A program made the position numbers and the translations under genes. Below are positions 8,746-17,815 of a stretch of DNA of 64,000 nucleotides, in pieces (the first letter of the stretch is position 1; every line of letters starts with the position of its first letter). A model generated the notes under the pieces. It was not told where the DNA came from, did not search any database, and worked only from the letters and a program-made list of their open reading frames with translations. Location: NCBI RefSeq assembly GCF_030159955.1, contig NZ_BSNK01000002.1, positions 1,054,001 to 1,118,000 of the forward strand, written 5' to 3'. The stretch comes from Algimonas ampicilliniresistens. GTDB lineage: Bacteria > Pseudomonadota > Alphaproteobacteria > Caulobacterales > Maricaulaceae.

Positions 8746-10304
8746 GCGGAACGGGCGAAAGCCTTTGGGTTGTTTGTGCCCACCCGCCCCATGCCGATCC
8801 GCGCATTGGCTGGTCGGCCGACTTCGCGCGCTCGCACGGCTATGACGTGCATGTCTTTGGGTTGGACCATCGGGCGGAGCCAACGCCGTCCGGACCCGGC
8901 GAAACCGTCATTCCTGCGCCCGGCGGTCGTGTGGGGTGGGCGAGGGGGCTAATGCATCTGCATCGACTCGGTCTTCGCTTGCACCCGCGTGACGCGGGTG
9001 CTCTCGGCGCGCTCTTTCTTATCCTGTCGCCGTTCCTGATCGTCATTGGAGTGCCGCTACTCTTTATCATGATAATCGTGCGGAGCCTGAGGATGGCTGC
9101 GCGTTTGATCCGGGCTGTCCTGCGCCGAATGGATGTCGGCCTACGCGCCCTGCCTAAAGGCGAAGGTGTGTCCAACCGGTTGCGTCATGCGGGGCGAGTG
9201 GTCCGGAATCGTTTTTGGCAGCCTCTTATTGCGCTCCTGTCGCCTTTATCGGCGCAGAGCGTGTTTCGCCGTGCGTTGCGTCAACTGACCAAAGGGCGGC
9301 TGGGCGAAGCATGGATCGCGCTGGAAGGTTATCGCTGGTATCTGCTGGATCATGTGTTGCCACTGGCCGATGCTCTGGTCGCGCAGGCGCGGGAAAATCC
9401 ACCGCAAATCATTCACGCCCATGACCCGGACGGTCTGCTGGCGGCCGTGGCGCTCAAGCGCGCTTGTGGGGCGCGGCTGGTCTTTGATGCTCATGAATAC
9501 GGGCCGGATGCCTATTTGCTACGCCCACGCCCGAGGCGTCTGTTCCGCATGATAGAACGAGCCGGCGTCTCCCACGCCGATGCGGCTTTGGGTGTGTCCA
9601 CGCCGCTGATAAACTTGTGGCAAGCGCGCTTTCCGACTGTGCCCTTCGCGTTGCTTCCCAATGCTTCGCCGCTAGCTGAGATCGATTTTGATCCGCTTCC
9701 CCCGCCGCATCAAACCCAAGGGCGCGAGGGACGGCTCAGCGTGTTGTTCCAAGGTGGTTTCGCGCCGGAACGCGGTGTGGACCGTGTTATCGAATCCTGG
9801 TCGAGTGTGAGAGGGGCGGATCTATATTTGCGCGGCCCCGACGGCACACGCCGAGACGCGCTTTTAAAAACGGCCCATGCGTCAGGCCTTTTAGACAAAT
9901 CGATCTTCTTTCTTCCTAGCTTGTCCGAAGACCAATTAATTGCAGGGGCGGCCTTCGCGGATATCGGTTTGATCCCATATGCCAGCGACGTGGAAAATCA
10001 TGCGATTGCTTGCCCAAACAAGCTCGGCCAATTCATGATGGCTGGACTAATGATACTGTCGACGGATCTGCCTTTTGTCGCCGAGATAATTACCCAAGGT
10101 GAGTGCGGCCGAATATATGACGACCGCACCATTCACGACCTCTCGGACACCGTAAACCAGCTTGCCACGGACCGCGAATTCGTGAATAGGAAGGCGCTCA
10201 ATGCGAGCCGTCATGCTCGTGATGCCTATCACTATGAAGCATATGCGTCGGCTTTAATATCCTCATACCGAACGCCGAGCCGACACACGACCAAGGATCA
10301 TTGA
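8742..10304 (+). CDS. Glycosyltransferase family 4-like, with membrane segment
   Basis: A 520-residue GT-B enzyme, starting at the ATG overlapping the previous stop. The C-terminal half has the GT4 features VLFQGGFAPERGVDRVIE, LIPYASDVENHAIACPNKLGQFMMAG and a distal acidic patch. The middle has IIHAHDPDGLLAAVALK and VFDAHEYGPD. Residues 87-113 are a strong hydrophobic segment (LGALFLILSPFLIVIG) followed by a basic amphipathic stretch, so the enzyme is probably held at the inner membrane. This insertion makes it longer than the usual 380-420 residues. It belongs to a CgeB-like plus GT4 pair that recurs at 31426-33980. Confidence 0.82.
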   Translation: MSGTGESLWVVCAHPPHADPRIGWSADFARSHGYDVHVFGLDHRAEPTPSGPGETVIPAPGGRVGWARGLMHLHRLGLRLHPRDAGALGALFLILSPFLIVIGVPLLFIMIIVRSLRMAARLIRAVLRRMDVGLRALPKGEGVSNRLRHAGRVVRNRFWQPLIALLSPLSAQSVFRRALRQLTKGRLGEAWIALEGYRWYLLDHVLPLADALVAQARENPPQIIHAHDPDGLLAAVALKRACGARLVFDAHEYGPDAYLLRPRPRRLFRMIERAGVSHADAALGVSTPLINLWQARFPTVPFALLPNASPLAEIDFDPLPPPHQTQGREGRLSVLFQGGFAPERGVDRVIESWSSVRGADLYLRGPDGTRRDALLKTAHASGLLDKSIFFLPSLSEDQLIAGAAFADIGLIPYASDVENHAIACPNKLGQFMMAGLMILSTDLPFVAEIITQGECGRIYDDRTIHDLSDTVNQLATDREFVNRKALNASRHARDAYHYEAYASALISSYRTPSRHTTKDH

Positions 10305-10311
10305 ACCATCC

Positions 10312-11190
10312 ATGTCTTCACCCGATTTAAAAGTAAGCAAACGGGAACGCCGTAAGGCGGTTGCTGGGCGGGAGATTTTCATCTCTGATGCCCGTCGTCC
10401 GGGCGCGGCGACTTGGGCGGATATTCTGTCTATTCGGCATCGATGGCGTACCGTTTTCTCTGATGGTGTTGAGGATGTTACCACGCGGTACCGGCGTTCC
10501 GTATTGGGTCCATTTTGGAACCTTGTCAGCACTGTTGTCTTCGTGCTCGGGTTTATGGCGCTCGGAAAATTACTGCTCAATATTCCTGCTGCGGAATTTC
10601 GTGAATATGTCGCTTACGTTACAGGCGGTGTTGTTTTGTGGTCGTTCATTTTCAGCATTCTTGTGGAAGGTGCGAACATGTACACCACACCGGTCACAAC
10701 AGGGTTTCAGCTCTCTTTTGCGGAAATTCCGTTCCGTATCCTTGTTCGTAATTACGTCATGCTGGCGTTCAATCTGGCGACGCTGTTTTTGGTCGCGCTT
10801 CTCTTTATTGGTCCCAACATTTCGATGTTTATGGTGATCCCAGGCTTAGTACTTATGGGCTTTGTCTTGCTGCCTGCGGGAATTGTGCTGGGTATTATGG
10901 CGGCGCGGATGCGGGATTTGGGTCCAGCCGTGTCTAACCTGATGCAGTTTGGTTTCTATCTCAGCCCAGTTTTCTGGCGTGCGCGGGACATTCCAGAAAC
11001 CTATCCGGAACGTCTTTTTCTTGAGCTTAATCCGTTTTACTACATGCTAACTTTGGCGCGCGATCCGCTCATGGGGAATATTCCAAGTGCCAAGATCTAC
11101 ATCGTATCTGCGGCGCTCGGCATTGTGGCCTGGATTATAGCTATCATTGTCTTCGCAAAATACCGGCGCAAGCTGACTTACTGGTCGTAA
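10312..11190 (+). CDS. wzm: ABC-2 polysaccharide export permease (Wzm/KpsM-like)
   Basis: A 292-residue membrane protein with about six hydrophobic segments after a roughly 60-residue cytosolic start. RYRRSVLGPFWNLVS is the characteristic entry motif of the ABC-2 glycan exporters (TagG/Wzm/KpsM). NLMQFGFYLSPVFW and ELNPFYYMLTLARDPLMG are also family blocks. With the ATPase 7 bp downstream it should move an undecaprenyl- or lipid-linked glycan across the inner membrane. No outer-membrane partner (Wza/KpsD) or co-polymerase is in the window. Whether the polymer is an O-antigen or a capsule is not shown; the symbol is generic. Confidence 0.9.
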   Translation: MSSPDLKVSKRERRKAVAGREIFISDARRPGAATWADILSIRHRWRTVFSDGVEDVTTRYRRSVLGPFWNLVSTVVFVLGFMALGKLLLNIPAAEFREYVAYVTGGVVLWSFIFSILVEGANMYTTPVTTGFQLSFAEIPFRILVRNYVMLAFNLATLFLVALLFIGPNISMFMVIPGLVLMGFVLLPAGIVLGIMAARMRDLGPAVSNLMQFGFYLSPVFWRARDIPETYPERLFLELNPFYYMLTLARDPLMGNIPSAKIYIVSAALGIVAWIIAIIVFAKYRRKLTYWS

Positions 11191-11196
11191 CGGCTC

Positions 11197-12027
11197 ATGT
11201 ATCCACCACGTCTCTCTGCAACCGACTTACAGGTCGCTTTTCCGCTCGGTCTGGCCGAAAGCCGGACGTTTCGTGCGTCCGTAGGCAATATGCTTCGCGG
11301 TAACCCTACCAAGGATCAATTCAAGCTCGGTTTGTATGATGTCAATTTTACGCTGCGAACCGGCGACCGTCTCGGCATCGTCGGGGCCAACGGTGCGGGG
11401 AAATCAACCCTCATCCAGACTTTGATCGGAACCTATGAGCCGACGAAAGGCCGGGTCATCCGAATTGGTCGCGTGGCCGGCTTGATTTCCGCCAAGACCG
11501 GAATGGTCGTCGATGATACGGGCATGTCCAACATTTACAGGCGCGGACGACAGGCTGGTCTGAGCCGCGAAGCGATTGAAGGTTACCTCCCTAAGATCCT
11601 CGATTTCGCGGCGTTAGGTGATGACATTGACCGGGCGGTTCGTACTTATTCTACCGGTATGTCCGCGCGGCTTGGTTTCGCAATCGCTACGTGCATGAGC
11701 GCGCAAATCTATATCATGGATGAATGGATTGGCGCTGGCGACGCACGGTTCGTCGACAAGGCGCAGCAACGTATCGAAGCGATGTTCGATGAGGAACATA
11801 TTTTGGTCTTGGCAACACACGTTGACGCACTTATTAAACGTTGGTGTAATCAAGTCTTAGTGTTGCATGAAGGGCGACAGATAGCCTTGACCGATGTTGC
11901 AACAGGGCTCGACATCAAGAACCGCATACTGAAAGACGAAGCCGTCAATACAGTGCTGGCCTCTCACAACCTACCCCCGATTCCCGACTCGGACGCGCTA
12001 AACAAAACGCGTATCGTCAAGCTCTGA
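11197..12027 (+). CDS. wzt: ABC polysaccharide export ATPase (Wzt/KpsT-like)
   Basis: A 276-residue ATPase with Walker A GANGAGKS at 63-70, signature YSTGMSARLGF at 151-161 and Walker B IYIMDEW at 171-177. The STGM form of the signature is typical of polysaccharide exporters. Only about 40 residues follow the nucleotide-binding domain. It therefore lacks the C-terminal carbohydrate-binding domain of Wzt proteins that read a terminal cap (E. coli O8/O9a type), and resembles KpsT/TagH-type ATPases. It pairs with the permease gene just upstream. Confidence 0.92.
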   Translation: MYPPRLSATDLQVAFPLGLAESRTFRASVGNMLRGNPTKDQFKLGLYDVNFTLRTGDRLGIVGANGAGKSTLIQTLIGTYEPTKGRVIRIGRVAGLISAKTGMVVDDTGMSNIYRRGRQAGLSREAIEGYLPKILDFAALGDDIDRAVRTYSTGMSARLGFAIATCMSAQIYIMDEWIGAGDARFVDKAQQRIEAMFDEEHILVLATHVDALIKRWCNQVLVLHEGRQIALTDVATGLDIKNRILKDEAVNTVLASHNLPPIPDSDALNKTRIVKL

Positions 12028-12064
12028 ACAGAGCCTAATTCGTTACCCTATCAAGGACATACCC

Positions 12065-13060
12065 ATGGATATCAAAGGCAAGAAACTTGTCGTCGTCGGC
12101 GGCGGCGGACTTATTGGGTCGCACACGGTTGATGCCCTGCTGCGCGAAGATGTTGGCGAAGTGCTTGTCTTTGACAACTTCGTGCGCGGTCGCGTGTCCA
12201 ATCTCGAAGGTGCGCTGTCAGATGACCGCTGCAAGATCTACGATATTGGTGGCGACATCCTCCAATCCGATATTCTGGCGTCGGCCTTTGACGGCGCAGA
12301 TGGCGTGTTTCACTTCGCCGCACTCTGGCTCCTACAGTGTCAGGAATATCAGCGTTCCGCATTTGATGTGAATATTCGCGGTACGTTCAACGTGCTGGAA
12401 GCCTGCGTCGAAAAAAATGTGAAACGATTAGTTTGGTCCTCCTCCGCGTCTGTCTATGGAGACGCCGTGCAGGAACCGATGACCGAAGATCATCCGCTCA
12501 ATAATACCAATTTTTACGGTGCGACCAAGATTGCGGGTGAAGCCATGCTGACCGCGTTTGCGCACCGTTTCGACCTGCCCGCAGTCGGGCTGCGTTACAT
12601 GAATGTCTACGGCCCGCGTCAGGATTATAATGGCGCGTATATTGCCGTTATCATGAAGATCCTCGACAATATCGACAAGGGTATCGCCCCGGTCGTCTAT
12701 GGTGATGGATCGCAGGCTTACGACTTCGTCTATGTCGAGGATTGTGCCGCTGCCAATGTTTGCGCTATGAAAGCGGACACGACGGCCAGCTTCTACAATG
12801 TTGGAACGGGGAAGCGCACATCGATCAAGGCATTGGCCGAAATGCTTCTGGAGCTCACTGGTACTGACCTGAAGATCCGTTACGAGCCAGCAGGCCCGAC
12901 TTTTGTCAAAAATCGGATCGGCTGTCCGAAAAAGGCGACCGAAGAAATCGGTTTTGTTTCCAAAGTCGAGCTGCGCAATGGTCTAGAGCGTGTCATTGAA
13001 TGGCGTCAGAACAATATCAAGGAAGTGGCCCTGCGGCGCGACAAGCTCCGATCCGCATAG
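12065..13060 (+). CDS. Extended SDR sugar-nucleotide epimerase
   Basis: A 331-residue extended SDR, with GGGGLIG at 12-18, VWSSSASVYG at 123-132, Tyr151-Lys155 in YGATK, and RYMNVYGPRQDYN. The whole triad is present, unlike two other SDRs in the locus. The sequence resembles UDP-glucose/UDP-uronate 4-epimerases and the SDR group used for diacetamido-galacturonic acid in Bordetella wbm loci. It lies between the exporter genes and an AsnB-type amidotransferase gene (35 bp gap), which fits a uronamide pathway. The substrate is inferred from context. Confidence 0.87.
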   Translation: MDIKGKKLVVVGGGGLIGSHTVDALLREDVGEVLVFDNFVRGRVSNLEGALSDDRCKIYDIGGDILQSDILASAFDGADGVFHFAALWLLQCQEYQRSAFDVNIRGTFNVLEACVEKNVKRLVWSSSASVYGDAVQEPMTEDHPLNNTNFYGATKIAGEAMLTAFAHRFDLPAVGLRYMNVYGPRQDYNGAYIAVIMKILDNIDKGIAPVVYGDGSQAYDFVYVEDCAAANVCAMKADTTASFYNVGTGKRTSIKALAEMLLELTGTDLKIRYEPAGPTFVKNRIGCPKKATEEIGFVSKVELRNGLERVIEWRQNNIKEVALRRDKLRSA

Positions 13061-13094
13061 CTGTCTGCGGCTTGATTAAGGAGCGTAGACGTTA

Positions 13095-15008
13095 ATGTGC
13101 GGCATAGCAGGTATTTTCAACCGAAGGGGGCGCCCCGCGACCGTCAACGCGCTTGCGCCCATGGTATCGGCTATCGTGCACCGAGGGCCGGACGGCTTCG
13201 GTCATTTCACAGATGGGCCTGTCGCCTTAGGGCATCGCCGCCTCTCGATTATCGACCTTTCTGACGCCTCAAGCCAGCCCTTCCATTCGCGCGACGGACG
13301 CTACCACCTCACCTATAATGGTGAGCTATATAACTATCGTGAATTGCGCACGGAACTCGAAGCCAAAGGTGTGGTGTTCGAAACTGATGGCGACACGGAA
13401 GTCTTACTGCAATCCATGATCTTATGGGGTGATGCAGCCCTCAAACGTTTCAACGGCATGTTTGCCTTTGGACTATGGGATTCTGTAGAGGAACGACTGA
13501 CGCTCGCGCGCGACCGTTTTGGCGTCAAGCCGCTTTACTGGTCCAAGCAAACTGACGGGACCTTGTTGTTTGCTTCGGAGGTCAAAGCGCTACAGGCCTA
13601 TCCGGGCTTTCGAACGTCTTTGGACCAGAAGGCTCTGGTTGAGTATTTGACGTTCCAGAACATATTCACAGACCGTACCCTCTACCAAGGCGTCAGCCTG
13701 ATGCCACAGGGGTCAGTCATGCACGTGACCCGCGACGCCGTCCCTGCGCCTGTGCGCTATTGGGACTTTGATTTTCAGGAGCCGGAAAATCCGCCGTCCG
13801 ATGCGGAGCTTTTCGAGGAACTGGATTACTTGTTCAGGCAAAGCGTTTCGCGCCAGCTTGTGTCGGATGTCGATATCGGGTCGTATTTGTCGGGCGGTGT
13901 CGATTCCGGTTCGATCACGGCGCTGGCCGCGCGCGAATTGCCTTATATGAAGACGTTCACCGTGGGCTTTGACATGAGCTCCGCCTCAGGCGTTGAGCTA
14001 GGCTATGACGAGCGTGCCAAAGCAGAGCGCATGTCCTACCTGTTCAAGACCGAGCATTATGAAGCTGTTCTGAAAGCTGGCGACATGGAGCGCGCCCTAC
14101 CGCTCATTGTCGGCCACCAGGAAGAGCCGCGTGTGGGGCAGTGCTACCCGAACTGGTATGCAACCAAACTGGCGAGCCGTTTCGTCAAGGTCGTCTTGTC
14201 GGGTGGCGGCGGTGATGAGCTGTTTGGAGGTTATCCATGGCGTTATTATCGGGCCGCCACTAAAACTGACTTTTCGAGCTACGCTGACACTTACTATGAT
14301 TTCTGGCAACGGCTTGTGCCCAATGAGGCATTCGATGCGCTGATCGGACCGCTGGATGCGTCGGCCCATGTCGACACGCGCGAAATCTTTCACGGTGTTT
14401 TCGATCAGGTTCAAACTAGCGGGCGGTTGCGGGCGGAGGACTGCCTGAATTTGTCCCAATATTTCGAGGCCAAGACGTTCCTGAATGGATTGCTGGTAAT
14501 GGAAGACAAGCTGTCCATGGCTCACAGTCTTGAGACACGCGTGCCATTTCTAGATAATGATCTTGCCGATTTTGCTATGCGTCTGCCTGCCCATCTGAAG
14601 GTTAAGAACCTCAAGGAAGTGGTCAGAATGGATGAAAACAAATCCGCTAAGGGCGAGAAATATTTTGCCAAGACCAAGGATGGTAAACTGGCGCTGCGTG
14701 AGGTTATGTCGCGCCATGTTCCGGACGAGATTGCCAATGCAGTCAAGCAAGGTTTTTCCGCACCCGATGCAAGCTGGTTCAAGGGCGAAAGCATTGATTT
14801 TGTGCGGCGCAAACTCCTCGAAGACGAACCCGCCATTTCAGAGATCGTCGATACAAATGTCATGGGCGATCTCGTGGAGGATCACCTCAATGGCGAAACC
14901 AACCGTCGTCTGTTGATCTGGTCACTCCTCTATCTGAATGAATGGATTCAGAGTCAGGACCTGCAGCCCGCAACGCCCGAACCGGAAGCCCCGAAAGCAG
15001 CGGCTTAA
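13095..15008 (+). CDS. asnB: Asparagine synthase-like glutamine amidotransferase
   Basis: A 637-residue protein with class II glutaminase at the N-terminus: Cys2 directly after the start Met (MCGIAGIF), HRGPDG at 29-34 and YNGELYN at 74-80. An ATP-pyrophosphatase synthase domain follows, with SGGVDS at 266-271 and LSGGGGDELFGGYPWRY. Such enzymes make asparagine, but in glycan clusters (for example WbpS and Bordetella WbmI) they convert uronic acids to uronamides using glutamine. SDR genes on both sides and WbpA/WbpD-like genes elsewhere favour sugar amidation. AAGGAG lies upstream of the start. The alternative is ordinary asparagine synthesis. Confidence 0.9.
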   Translation: MCGIAGIFNRRGRPATVNALAPMVSAIVHRGPDGFGHFTDGPVALGHRRLSIIDLSDASSQPFHSRDGRYHLTYNGELYNYRELRTELEAKGVVFETDGDTEVLLQSMILWGDAALKRFNGMFAFGLWDSVEERLTLARDRFGVKPLYWSKQTDGTLLFASEVKALQAYPGFRTSLDQKALVEYLTFQNIFTDRTLYQGVSLMPQGSVMHVTRDAVPAPVRYWDFDFQEPENPPSDAELFEELDYLFRQSVSRQLVSDVDIGSYLSGGVDSGSITALAARELPYMKTFTVGFDMSSASGVELGYDERAKAERMSYLFKTEHYEAVLKAGDMERALPLIVGHQEEPRVGQCYPNWYATKLASRFVKVVLSGGGGDELFGGYPWRYYRAATKTDFSSYADTYYDFWQRLVPNEAFDALIGPLDASAHVDTREIFHGVFDQVQTSGRLRAEDCLNLSQYFEAKTFLNGLLVMEDKLSMAHSLETRVPFLDNDLADFAMRLPAHLKVKNLKEVVRMDENKSAKGEKYFAKTKDGKLALREVMSRHVPDEIANAVKQGFSAPDASWFKGESIDFVRRKLLEDEPAISEIVDTNVMGDLVEDHLNGETNRRLLIWSLLYLNEWIQSQDLQPATPEPEAPKAAA

Positions 15009-15010
15009 CT

Positions 15011-15901
15011 GTGGAAGCCTCCGCAAAGCCCAAAATTCTACTGACCGGTGCAACTGGGTTTATCGGCCAGTCCGTTATGCGCCATCTATCAATGCATGCC
15101 GATCTCTATCCTGTGGTAAGAACAGCCGGGCAGGGTGGTTCGAACGCGGTTGTTCATGATCTCAACACGCCTTTGTCAATCGCGGTCTTGCCGGAACAGA
15201 TTGATGCAGTGATCCATATGGCGCAATCTCCAAATTATCGCGGTTTTCCCGATACGGCTTCAGAGGTGTTCGGTATCAATGTCCGGGCTATGTCCGAATT
15301 ACTGGATTATGCTGCAAAAGCCGGTGCGGACTCGTTTGTGCACTGTTCCACTGGGTCTGTGTACGAACCTTATGACGGGGTTTTAGCCGAGAGCCGGGCG
15401 CTGAGCCCGACTTCGCTCAATGGAACAACGAAACTTGCCGCCGAAGCTATTAGTCGGACTTATGAGTCACAGTTTGCCGTGTCCCGTTTGCGTTTTTTCA
15501 TGCCTTACGGCCCCGGACAGTATGACAAGCTATTACCAGCTATCATAGACCGGGTCGCCAATGGGCGCGCCGTTGACTTGCAAGGTGGAACCGGGCCAAC
15601 ATTGGCCCCGATACATGTCGAAGATGCTGCCGCCATTATTGCGAGCGCCGCGCTGAAACGCTGGTCGGGCACCTATAATGTGGCTTCGCCGGAACAGTTT
15701 ACACTTGCTGAAATCGCAGAAATGATTGCGGCTCAGATGGGGCAAACGCTGTTGCAAAACGCTACGGACGGAACACCCGCCCGTCTTGTTCCAGAGATCG
15801 AAAGGCTCGCCGCGAAATGCCCGGATCGAAAATATATTCCGTTCAAGGTCGGATTGCGCGATACGATTGATGCTCAGATCGGAGGGTCAGATGAAGCGTA
15901 G
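15011..15901 (+). CDS. Extended SDR with missing active-site tyrosine
   Basis: A 296-residue SDR. I chose GTG 15011, 2 bp after the asnB stop; an ATG at 14942 inside asnB would add 23 unlikely residues. It has GATGFIG at 13-19, HCSTGSVYE at 111-119 and RFFMPYGPGQYDKL. Where the family has YxxxK it reads NGTTK, that is Asn137 in place of tyrosine, with Lys141 kept. This should impair classical SDR proton transfer, so it may catalyse a different step or be a non-catalytic partner. It overlaps the next gene by 11 bp. Confidence 0.8.
   Translation: MEASAKPKILLTGATGFIGQSVMRHLSMHADLYPVVRTAGQGGSNAVVHDLNTPLSIAVLPEQIDAVIHMAQSPNYRGFPDTASEVFGINVRAMSELLDYAAKAGADSFVHCSTGSVYEPYDGVLAESRALSPTSLNGTTKLAAEAISRTYESQFAVSRLRFFMPYGPGQYDKLLPAIIDRVANGRAVDLQGGTGPTLAPIHVEDAAAIIASAALKRWSGTYNVASPEQFTLAEIAEMIAAQMGQTLLQNATDGTPARLVPEIERLAAKCPDRKYIPFKVGLRDTIDAQIGGSDEA
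15881..15886 (+). promoter_or_regulatory. Ribosome binding site fixing the start at 15891
   Basis: GGAGGG lies 4 bases before ATG 15891, inside the end of the preceding gene. It decides against the much longer upstream frame and implies coupled translation of the SDR and the glycosyltransferase-like gene. Confidence 0.7.
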
Positions 15902-17762
15902 CATTCTGGTTCTATCCTCCCTCTACGATTACCATCAGCTGACACAGTTCGTTCAGTATTTGTCGGCCTATCCGCGCCTTTCGCGCCATGACTACTACTT
16001 CCATAATTTTGTTTATGACTTCGATCCTGAACAGGTGGATTTTGACGATTTCGATGCCGTCATGGTGCCGCATAATTTCTGGCCCCTGTACCTGTCCGAT
16101 GAGCAAATCGAGGCATTTGCAGAGACGCGTGCCCTGAAACTTGTCTTCCTGCAGGACGAATATCAGGAAGTGAATACTGTGGCGGACATTCTGGGTCGAA
16201 TGAAGGTCGATCTGGTTTTCACATGTGTCAATCCGGAAGATCACGACGTGTTTTATTCCAAGCGCCGCATTCCGACCCTCAAAGCCGTCAATCAAGTTCT
16301 GACGGGCTATGTCGACGAAAAATTGCGTAAGCCCGGCCTTTTTACCTTGGATAACAAGTCCATCGACGTGGGTTTTCGAGGCCGGATATCGCCATTCTAT
16401 TTGGGTGAATTGGGTTATCAGAAACAGAAAATCACGGAGATGTTTGCCGAGCCTGCCCGAAAAGCAGGATTGTCCGTCAATATTTCCATCAATGAGTCCG
16501 ATCGTCTATCCGGCGATCGCTGGCTTGGTTTCCTACAGAGCTGCCGTACCCAATTGGGTACACCCAGCGGATCTAGTGTTATTGATTTCAACGGGCGCAT
16601 CATTAAGGAAACGGCATCCTATCGCAGGGCGTTTCCACGTGCTGATTTCGACACGGTTCGCGACGATGTTTTCCGCCGCCAAGACGGTCGCTACAGTATC
16701 GACACGATTTCACCGCGCATGCTGGAAGCCGCCGCGACGGGTTCCGCCATGGTGCAATTGGAGGGTCGTTATGGCGGTTTCATGAGCGCAGGCGAACATT
16801 ATATTGAACTGAAGAGTGATTACTCCAACATTCCGGAGGTCATTGCGCAGATCAAAGATAAACGTCTTGTGCGTGAGATGGCGCAGCGGGCTTATGACCA
16901 TTTCATCACGTCTGGAAAATTCGACTTCCAGCGCCACATCGATAAATTCGACAATTTGATCGACACGCATTTAGCTGGAACAGAGGCAAGTCAACCGCCG
17001 TCGAAGCGTGCCTTCTATCAAAACCAGATCAGCCGCCATAAACAGAATTTCACGGTGGGTCGCGACGGTGTCACCTGGTTCGACACGCTTCCGTCGCGTC
17101 AGATGCGGCGAGCTAACGCTGAGCGCGACGCTTTGCGGGAACACAAGCTCTACGGACCCATGCTCAAAAGGGCGGGGGGCGATCCGATCATCAAGCGGGC
17201 TAAGGCGGGTGTCGCGCTTGACCTCGTTCGTGCTTATCCGGCGTACCGAAATTTATTGCTGGCAGGTCTCTGCCTGCCGGGCATTTCAGTGGAAGATATA
17301 TTACGCGAAATTTTTATCTTGGGAATTATACAAGCGAGCCGATTGGGTCTGTCTCCCACCGGTGCCGCCCTGAAAGCGACCCTTGTCAATCATCCTGATG
17401 GTGACGTGGTTATAGAGACGCGCAATATTGGCTACCCATTCGGTTCGTGCCCGGTCATAGCTCCGTCTGATGTCAAGCCCTCCAAACTGGCTCCTGAAGC
17501 GCTCTGGGTTGATTTTCGAAAGACGTTTCCGATCGGCAATGCCAACAGCACGCTCATCGTTCCGGTCAAAATCGGTGGCGATTGGACGGATATCCGGTCC
17601 GATCCATCATTCCGCTATCCACTGTATGCCACATGCAAGGTCGGGAATGTGCTTGGATCTGTTGTTCGCGCGGCACTGAAACAGGCCATAGGAACAACCA
17701 CCGACAAAAAAGTGGATGTCGAGGCATTGCGACACGCTTTCAAGGAAGTCTACGGCCTCTGA
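15891..17762 (+). CDS. CgeB-like glycosyltransferase paralog 2 with unique C-terminal domain
   Basis: A 623-residue protein, the longest of the four CgeB-like paralogs. It starts MKRSILVLSSLYDYHQ and has QDEYQE around residue 90, VGFRGRISPFYLGE, FPRADFDTVRDDVF, SPRMLEAAATG and YIELKSDYSNIPE. Residues from about 385 to the end are absent from the other paralogs and unrecognised. This part includes a helical, partly hydrophobic stretch (LLLAGLCLPGISVEDILRE) and a late beta-rich stretch. It probably transfers a sugar during chain building; the extra domain might bind acceptor or partner proteins. It is followed on the other strand by a Sel1-repeat gene. Confidence 0.62.
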   Translation: MKRSILVLSSLYDYHQLTQFVQYLSAYPRLSRHDYYFHNFVYDFDPEQVDFDDFDAVMVPHNFWPLYLSDEQIEAFAETRALKLVFLQDEYQEVNTVADILGRMKVDLVFTCVNPEDHDVFYSKRRIPTLKAVNQVLTGYVDEKLRKPGLFTLDNKSIDVGFRGRISPFYLGELGYQKQKITEMFAEPARKAGLSVNISINESDRLSGDRWLGFLQSCRTQLGTPSGSSVIDFNGRIIKETASYRRAFPRADFDTVRDDVFRRQDGRYSIDTISPRMLEAAATGSAMVQLEGRYGGFMSAGEHYIELKSDYSNIPEVIAQIKDKRLVREMAQRAYDHFITSGKFDFQRHIDKFDNLIDTHLAGTEASQPPSKRAFYQNQISRHKQNFTVGRDGVTWFDTLPSRQMRRANAERDALREHKLYGPMLKRAGGDPIIKRAKAGVALDLVRAYPAYRNLLLAGLCLPGISVEDILREIFILGIIQASRLGLSPTGAALKATLVNHPDGDVVIETRNIGYPFGSCPVIAPSDVKPSKLAPEALWVDFRKTFPIGNANSTLIVPVKIGGDWTDIRSDPSFRYPLYATCKVGNVLGSVVRAALKQAIGTTTDKKVDVEALRHAFKEVYGL

Positions 17763-17815
17763 TACGAGGCGCCTAACGAATTCTGGACCAGTGCCGGGAT
17801 TGCGTTTGAGCCGTT

